A stretch of DNA of 7,577 nt, taken from positions 1 to 7,577 of the forward strand of contig RHFA01000043.1 of the NCBI GenBank assembly GCA_003724275.1, given 5' to 3'. Origin of the DNA: Thaumarchaeota archaeon S13 (lineage in GTDB: Archaea; Thermoproteota; Nitrososphaeria; Nitrososphaerales; Nitrosopumilaceae). The notes under the pieces were generated by a model. That model was not told the origin of the DNA. It saw nothing but the letters and a program-made list of their open reading frames with translations, and ran no database searches. Positions 5,200 through 7,577 of this stretch are shown here, one piece after another; the first letter of the stretch is position 1, and each line of letters opens with the position of its first letter. Made by a program: the position numbers and the translations under genes.

Positions 5200-6657
5200 C
5201 TAGGCGGCCGGAAAGGCGACCTCGGCGCGTATGGCGCCGGCGAGGTCTGCCACGCGAACGCGCTCCTGGGCCATCGTGTCGCGCCTCCTCAGCGTCACGG
5301 TGCCGTCCTCGAGGGTCTGGTGGTCCACGGTCACGGCCAGCGGCGCGCCGGCCTCGTCGAGCCTGCGGTAGCGCCGGCCGATGGCCCCAGAGTGGTCCAG
5401 GAACGCCGAGTGCTCCTCGCGCAGCGAGCGGTATATCTCCTCGGTCCTTTCGGCGAGGCCGTCCTTTTTGACCAGCGAGAGCACGCCGACCTGCACGGGG
5501 GCCATGTGGGGCCTCAGCGACAGGACGGTCCGGTCGTTCTCGGCGTCCTCGCGCAGCGAGTGCTCCAGAATCGTGTAGAGGCTGCGGTCGATGCCCATGG
5601 ACATCTCAAATACGTGCGGCAGGACCTTTTCGTCGCCGTCCATGACCTCAAACTTTTCGCCGGACCTCTTGGCGTGGCCCGACAGGTCATAGTCGGCGCG
5701 ATAGTTGCACGCGACGAGCTCGAGCCAGCCCGTCGAGACCTCGGCCTCAAAGTCCAGCGCCGTCGTCGCATAGAACGCCTTTTCCGTCTCTGAGAGGCGC
5801 CTAAAGCGCGTGCGCTTCATGTCGATGCCGGCCCGCTCGTAAAACTCGGCGAGGAGGCCGACGTGGTACGCGACCGTGCGGTTTGCGATCGCGCCGGTCT
5901 CGACTGCCCGCTCGCACGTCACCTCCCTCGTGGCCGAGCCGTCGTGCAGGCGTATGGCCGTGCCGGCGACCTCGCCGAAGGCCTTTATGTCGTCAAGCCT
6001 GTTTGGGTTGCAAAACACCTCGATCTCGGCCTGGTAAAACTCGCGCAGGCGCAGCAGGCTCTGGCGCGGCGCGATCTCGTTGCGAAAGCTCTTGCCGACC
6101 TGCGCAATCCCAAGCGGTAGGCGGCCGCGCATCGTCTTGTATATGCGCGGAAAGTCGACAAATATCGACTGGCACGTCTCTGGCCGCAGGTATGCCGGCT
6201 CGGCGCCGGGGCCGATCCCCAGGCCAAACATCATGTTAAACCTGCGCGAGGGGCCCAGCGCGCCGCCGCAGCCGGGGCACGACACGCCCCTGGCCGCCAC
6301 GGCGGCGTCGATCTCGGAGGGGGACGAGCCCTCGTGCAGCGACGCGTCTCCCTCTAGGAGCTTGTCGGCCCTGTACGTCGCCGAGCACGCCGTGCACTGC
6401 ACGACGGGGTCTGTAAACCCCGCGAGGTGCCCGGATGCCTCAAAGACAGACGGCGGCATCACCTGCGAGCCGTCTATCTCCATCATGCCCGCGCGCCTGA
6501 CTAGCGACCTGCGCCAGAGCTCGACAAACCTCGCCTTGAGGCCCACGCCGTTGGGCCCGTACTCCCAAAAGCCGGCCTGCGCGTCGGCGTACGGCCCGCC
6601 GCTCGGAAAGTAAAACCCGCGCTCGAGGGCAAGGTTCATGACACTGTCATAGTCCAC
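5200..6657 (-). CDS. glyS: Glycyl-tRNA synthetase, archaeal/eukaryotic-type class II
   Basis: The enzyme charges tRNA-Gly with glycine in the cytosol. It is a dimeric class IIa synthetase of 485 residues from this start, typical for the archaeal type. Visible elements in order are LALERGFYFPS near the N terminus, the motif 1 region WEYGPNGVGLK (about 31-41), CTAC and CPGC pairs (Cys88, Cys91, Cys127, Cys130) likely forming a zinc ribbon, LRPETCQ (157-163), motif 2 SFRNEIAPRQ (190-199) with FRNE at 191-194, motif 3 GIDR (354-357), and a C-terminal anticodon-binding domain from about 380, including TVDHQTLEDGTVTLRRRD. The frame can also start at GTG 6672, directly after the nfo stop. I prefer GTG 6657 because it gives the family-like MDYDSVM start and has AGGTG upstream. 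No TATA box precedes it, so it is probably cotranscribed with nfo. Confidence 0.95.
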   Translation of the reverse strand: MDYDSVMNLALERGFYFPSGGPYADAQAGFWEYGPNGVGLKARFVELWRRSLVRRAGMMEIDGSQVMPPSVFEASGHLAGFTDPVVQCTACSATYRADKLLEGDASLHEGSSPSEIDAAVAARGVSCPGCGGALGPSRRFNMMFGLGIGPGAEPAYLRPETCQSIFVDFPRIYKTMRGRLPLGIAQVGKSFRNEIAPRQSLLRLREFYQAEIEVFCNPNRLDDIKAFGEVAGTAIRLHDGSATREVTCERAVETGAIANRTVAYHVGLLAEFYERAGIDMKRTRFRRLSETEKAFYATTALDFEAEVSTGWLELVACNYRADYDLSGHAKRSGEKFEVMDGDEKVLPHVFEMSMGIDRSLYTILEHSLREDAENDRTVLSLRPHMAPVQVGVLSLVKKDGLAERTEEIYRSLREEHSAFLDHSGAIGRRYRRLDEAGAPLAVTVDHQTLEDGTVTLRRRDTMAQERVRVADLAGAIRAEVAFPAA

Positions 6658-6669
6658 TGTGCCTGCCCC

Positions 6670-6674
6670 CACCT
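6670..6674 (-). promoter_or_regulatory. Possible Shine-Dalgarno for glyS overlapping the nfo stop
   Basis: AGGTG on the minus strand overlaps the TAG stop of nfo and lies 12 bases before the GTG at 6657. It matches part of the archaeal Shine-Dalgarno GGAGGTGATC. The spacing is a little long. It favours the 6657 start over 6672, which has no purine-rich site before it. Confidence 0.4.
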
Positions 6675-7515
6675 ACTCGAGTGACTTTGCCACCCTCACG
6701 TTCTCATAGTCGTCGCGCACCGAGTCTATCGGCGTCTCCAGTATTATGGGCACGTGCCGCTTCGCGGCCAGGCGGACGGCTGCGCGCATGCCCGCCTTGC
6801 CTATCTCGCCGAGGCCGATGTGGTGGTGCCTGTCGAGGTTTGAGCCCAGGCCAGCCTTCGCGTCGTTTAGGTGGAGGATCTTTAGCGCGTTGCCGCCGGC
6901 GCTCTCGTCGAGTATGCCAAACGCGTCGCGGACGCCCTTTTCTGTCCGCAGGTCATACCCGTAGGCGAACGCGTGGCACGTGTCGATGCAGACGCCAAAC
7001 CTGCCGGCCGGCTCTAGCTGACCGAGTATCTCGCCGAGCTGCACAAAGTCCGAGCCGACCGAGTTTTTCTGCCCCGCGGTGTTTTCCAGCAGTATCGTGA
7101 CGCCGTTCTTGACGGTGGCTGCCCTCTTGTAGGCCGAGACGAGCCTCTTGATGCCGGCCTCTGCGCCTGCGCCGAGGTGGCTCCCGAGGTGCGTGACGAG
7201 GTATGGTATGCCGAGCCTGCCGCAGCGCCTCACCTCGTCGACGAGCGAGGCGACTGACTTTGCGTGGCCGTCGGGCTTTGTCGAGGAGAGGTTTGGGAGG
7301 TAGGGCATGTGCGCGCACGTGTGCTTGGCGCTGATGCCCGAGGACTCTAGGGCGGTCTTGTACGCCCCGACGGTCGCGTCGTCGAGGTCCTTTGCGGCCC
7401 AGCCGCGCGGGTTGCGCGTAAAGACCTGGAACGCCGCGCACGCGCGCTCGGCGGCATAGCCGGGGGCGTTGCCGATGCCGCCGGATATGGACACGTGGCA
7501 GCCTATCTGGGCCAT
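6673..7515 (-). CDS. nfo: Endonuclease IV (AP endonuclease, Nfo/Apn1 family)
   Basis: This 280-residue enzyme cuts the backbone 5' to abasic sites in base-excision repair. It folds as a TIM barrel around three zinc ions. All nine zinc ligands can be placed against the E. coli enzyme: His69 (CAHMPY), His109 (THLGS), Glu144 (LLENTAGQ), Asp178 and His181 (DTCHAFAYG), His215 (LHLND), Asp228 and His230 (DRHHHIG) and Glu260 (LETP). The signature LLENTAGQ and DTCHAFAYGYD blocks are intact and the length is normal, so it should be active. The ATG at 7515 gives the usual IGCHVSISGGI N terminus and follows a TATA-like box by about 31 bases. Its TAG touches the first possible glyS codon, which suggests an nfo-glyS transcript. 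Confidence 0.97.
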   Translation of the reverse strand: MAQIGCHVSISGGIGNAPGYAAERACAAFQVFTRNPRGWAAKDLDDATVGAYKTALESSGISAKHTCAHMPYLPNLSSTKPDGHAKSVASLVDEVRRCGRLGIPYLVTHLGSHLGAGAEAGIKRLVSAYKRAATVKNGVTILLENTAGQKNSVGSDFVQLGEILGQLEPAGRFGVCIDTCHAFAYGYDLRTEKGVRDAFGILDESAGGNALKILHLNDAKAGLGSNLDRHHHIGLGEIGKAGMRAAVRLAAKRHVPIILETPIDSVRDDYENVRVAKSLE

Positions 7516-7542
7516 CTCCGCGCGCGCGCCCCGCGCGTGCCC

Positions 7543-7550
7543 ACTTAAAG
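7543..7550 (-). promoter_or_regulatory. TATA-like box for nfo (and probably glyS)
   Basis: CTTTAAGT on the minus strand is centred about 31 bases before the ATG at 7515, predicting a leader of about 5 bases. The remaining bases to the window edge are GC-rich with no other feature that I can support. Confidence 0.55.
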
Positions 7551-7577
7551 GTGCGCCCCCGGCGCGGCGCCTGCGGG

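Noticed and set aside
4746..5471. Plus-strand open frame of 241 codons
   Set aside because: It lies opposite the motif-bearing parts of the glycosyltransferase and glyS. Long antisense frames are expected in GC-rich genes.
1..7577. CRISPR array, insertion sequence or defence island
   Set aside because: No regularly spaced repeats, transposase, terminal inverted repeats with target duplication, or known defence genes. The gene content is housekeeping.

Overview
The window reads as ordinary chromosomal sequence from a GC-rich archaeon. The main evidence is the short archaeal forms of adenylosuccinate synthetase and glycyl-tRNA synthetase, a dolichol-phosphate-mannose-synthase-type glycosyltransferase fused to a GtrA membrane domain, a stand-alone receiver protein, and TATA-like boxes about 26 to 37 bases upstream of most start codons, which means leaderless or very short-leader transcripts. 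The combination of genes fits Nitrososphaerota (Thaumarchaeota), and a high-GC member such as a Cenarchaeum relative is one candidate. That placement is an inference from gene content and protein wording, not a search result. Codon use has a clear signature: third positions are mostly G or C, yet phenylalanine is almost always TTT.

Layout, left to right. Bases 1-1127 (minus): a conserved-looking protein of unknown function, then a one-base gap, then pyrF (orotidine-5'-phosphate decarboxylase), whose C-terminal part runs off the left edge. Bases 1239-2246 (minus): purA, with a GTG start. Bases 2361-2723 (plus): a single-domain response regulator, divergent from purA across a 114-base promoter region. 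Bases 2726-3541 (minus): a predicted winged-helix protein, convergent with the receiver gene and only two bases away. Bases 3721-4017 (plus): a small two-helix membrane protein, preceded by a strong 65-base stem-loop. Bases 3995-5143 (minus): the glycosyltransferase-GtrA fusion, overlapping the 3' end of the small membrane gene by 23 bases. Bases 5200-6657 (minus): glyS. Bases 6673-7515 (minus): nfo (endonuclease IV), with its own promoter at the right edge and probably cotranscribed with glyS.

Functionally this is housekeeping: UMP synthesis (pyrF), AMP synthesis (purA), translation (glyS), base-excision repair (nfo) and lipid-linked sugar donor synthesis (the DPM1-GtrA fusion). Three proteins have no assignable function: the pyrF partner, the winged-helix protein and the small membrane protein. 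I found no CRISPR array, tRNA, rRNA, insertion sequence or obvious multi-gene defence or mobile system. The observations most worth a second look are the stem-loop in front of the small membrane gene, the phage-like character of that protein, the uncharacterised partner of pyrF, and the near-duplicated 3' tail of purA. No gene-free stretch exceeds 300 bases.
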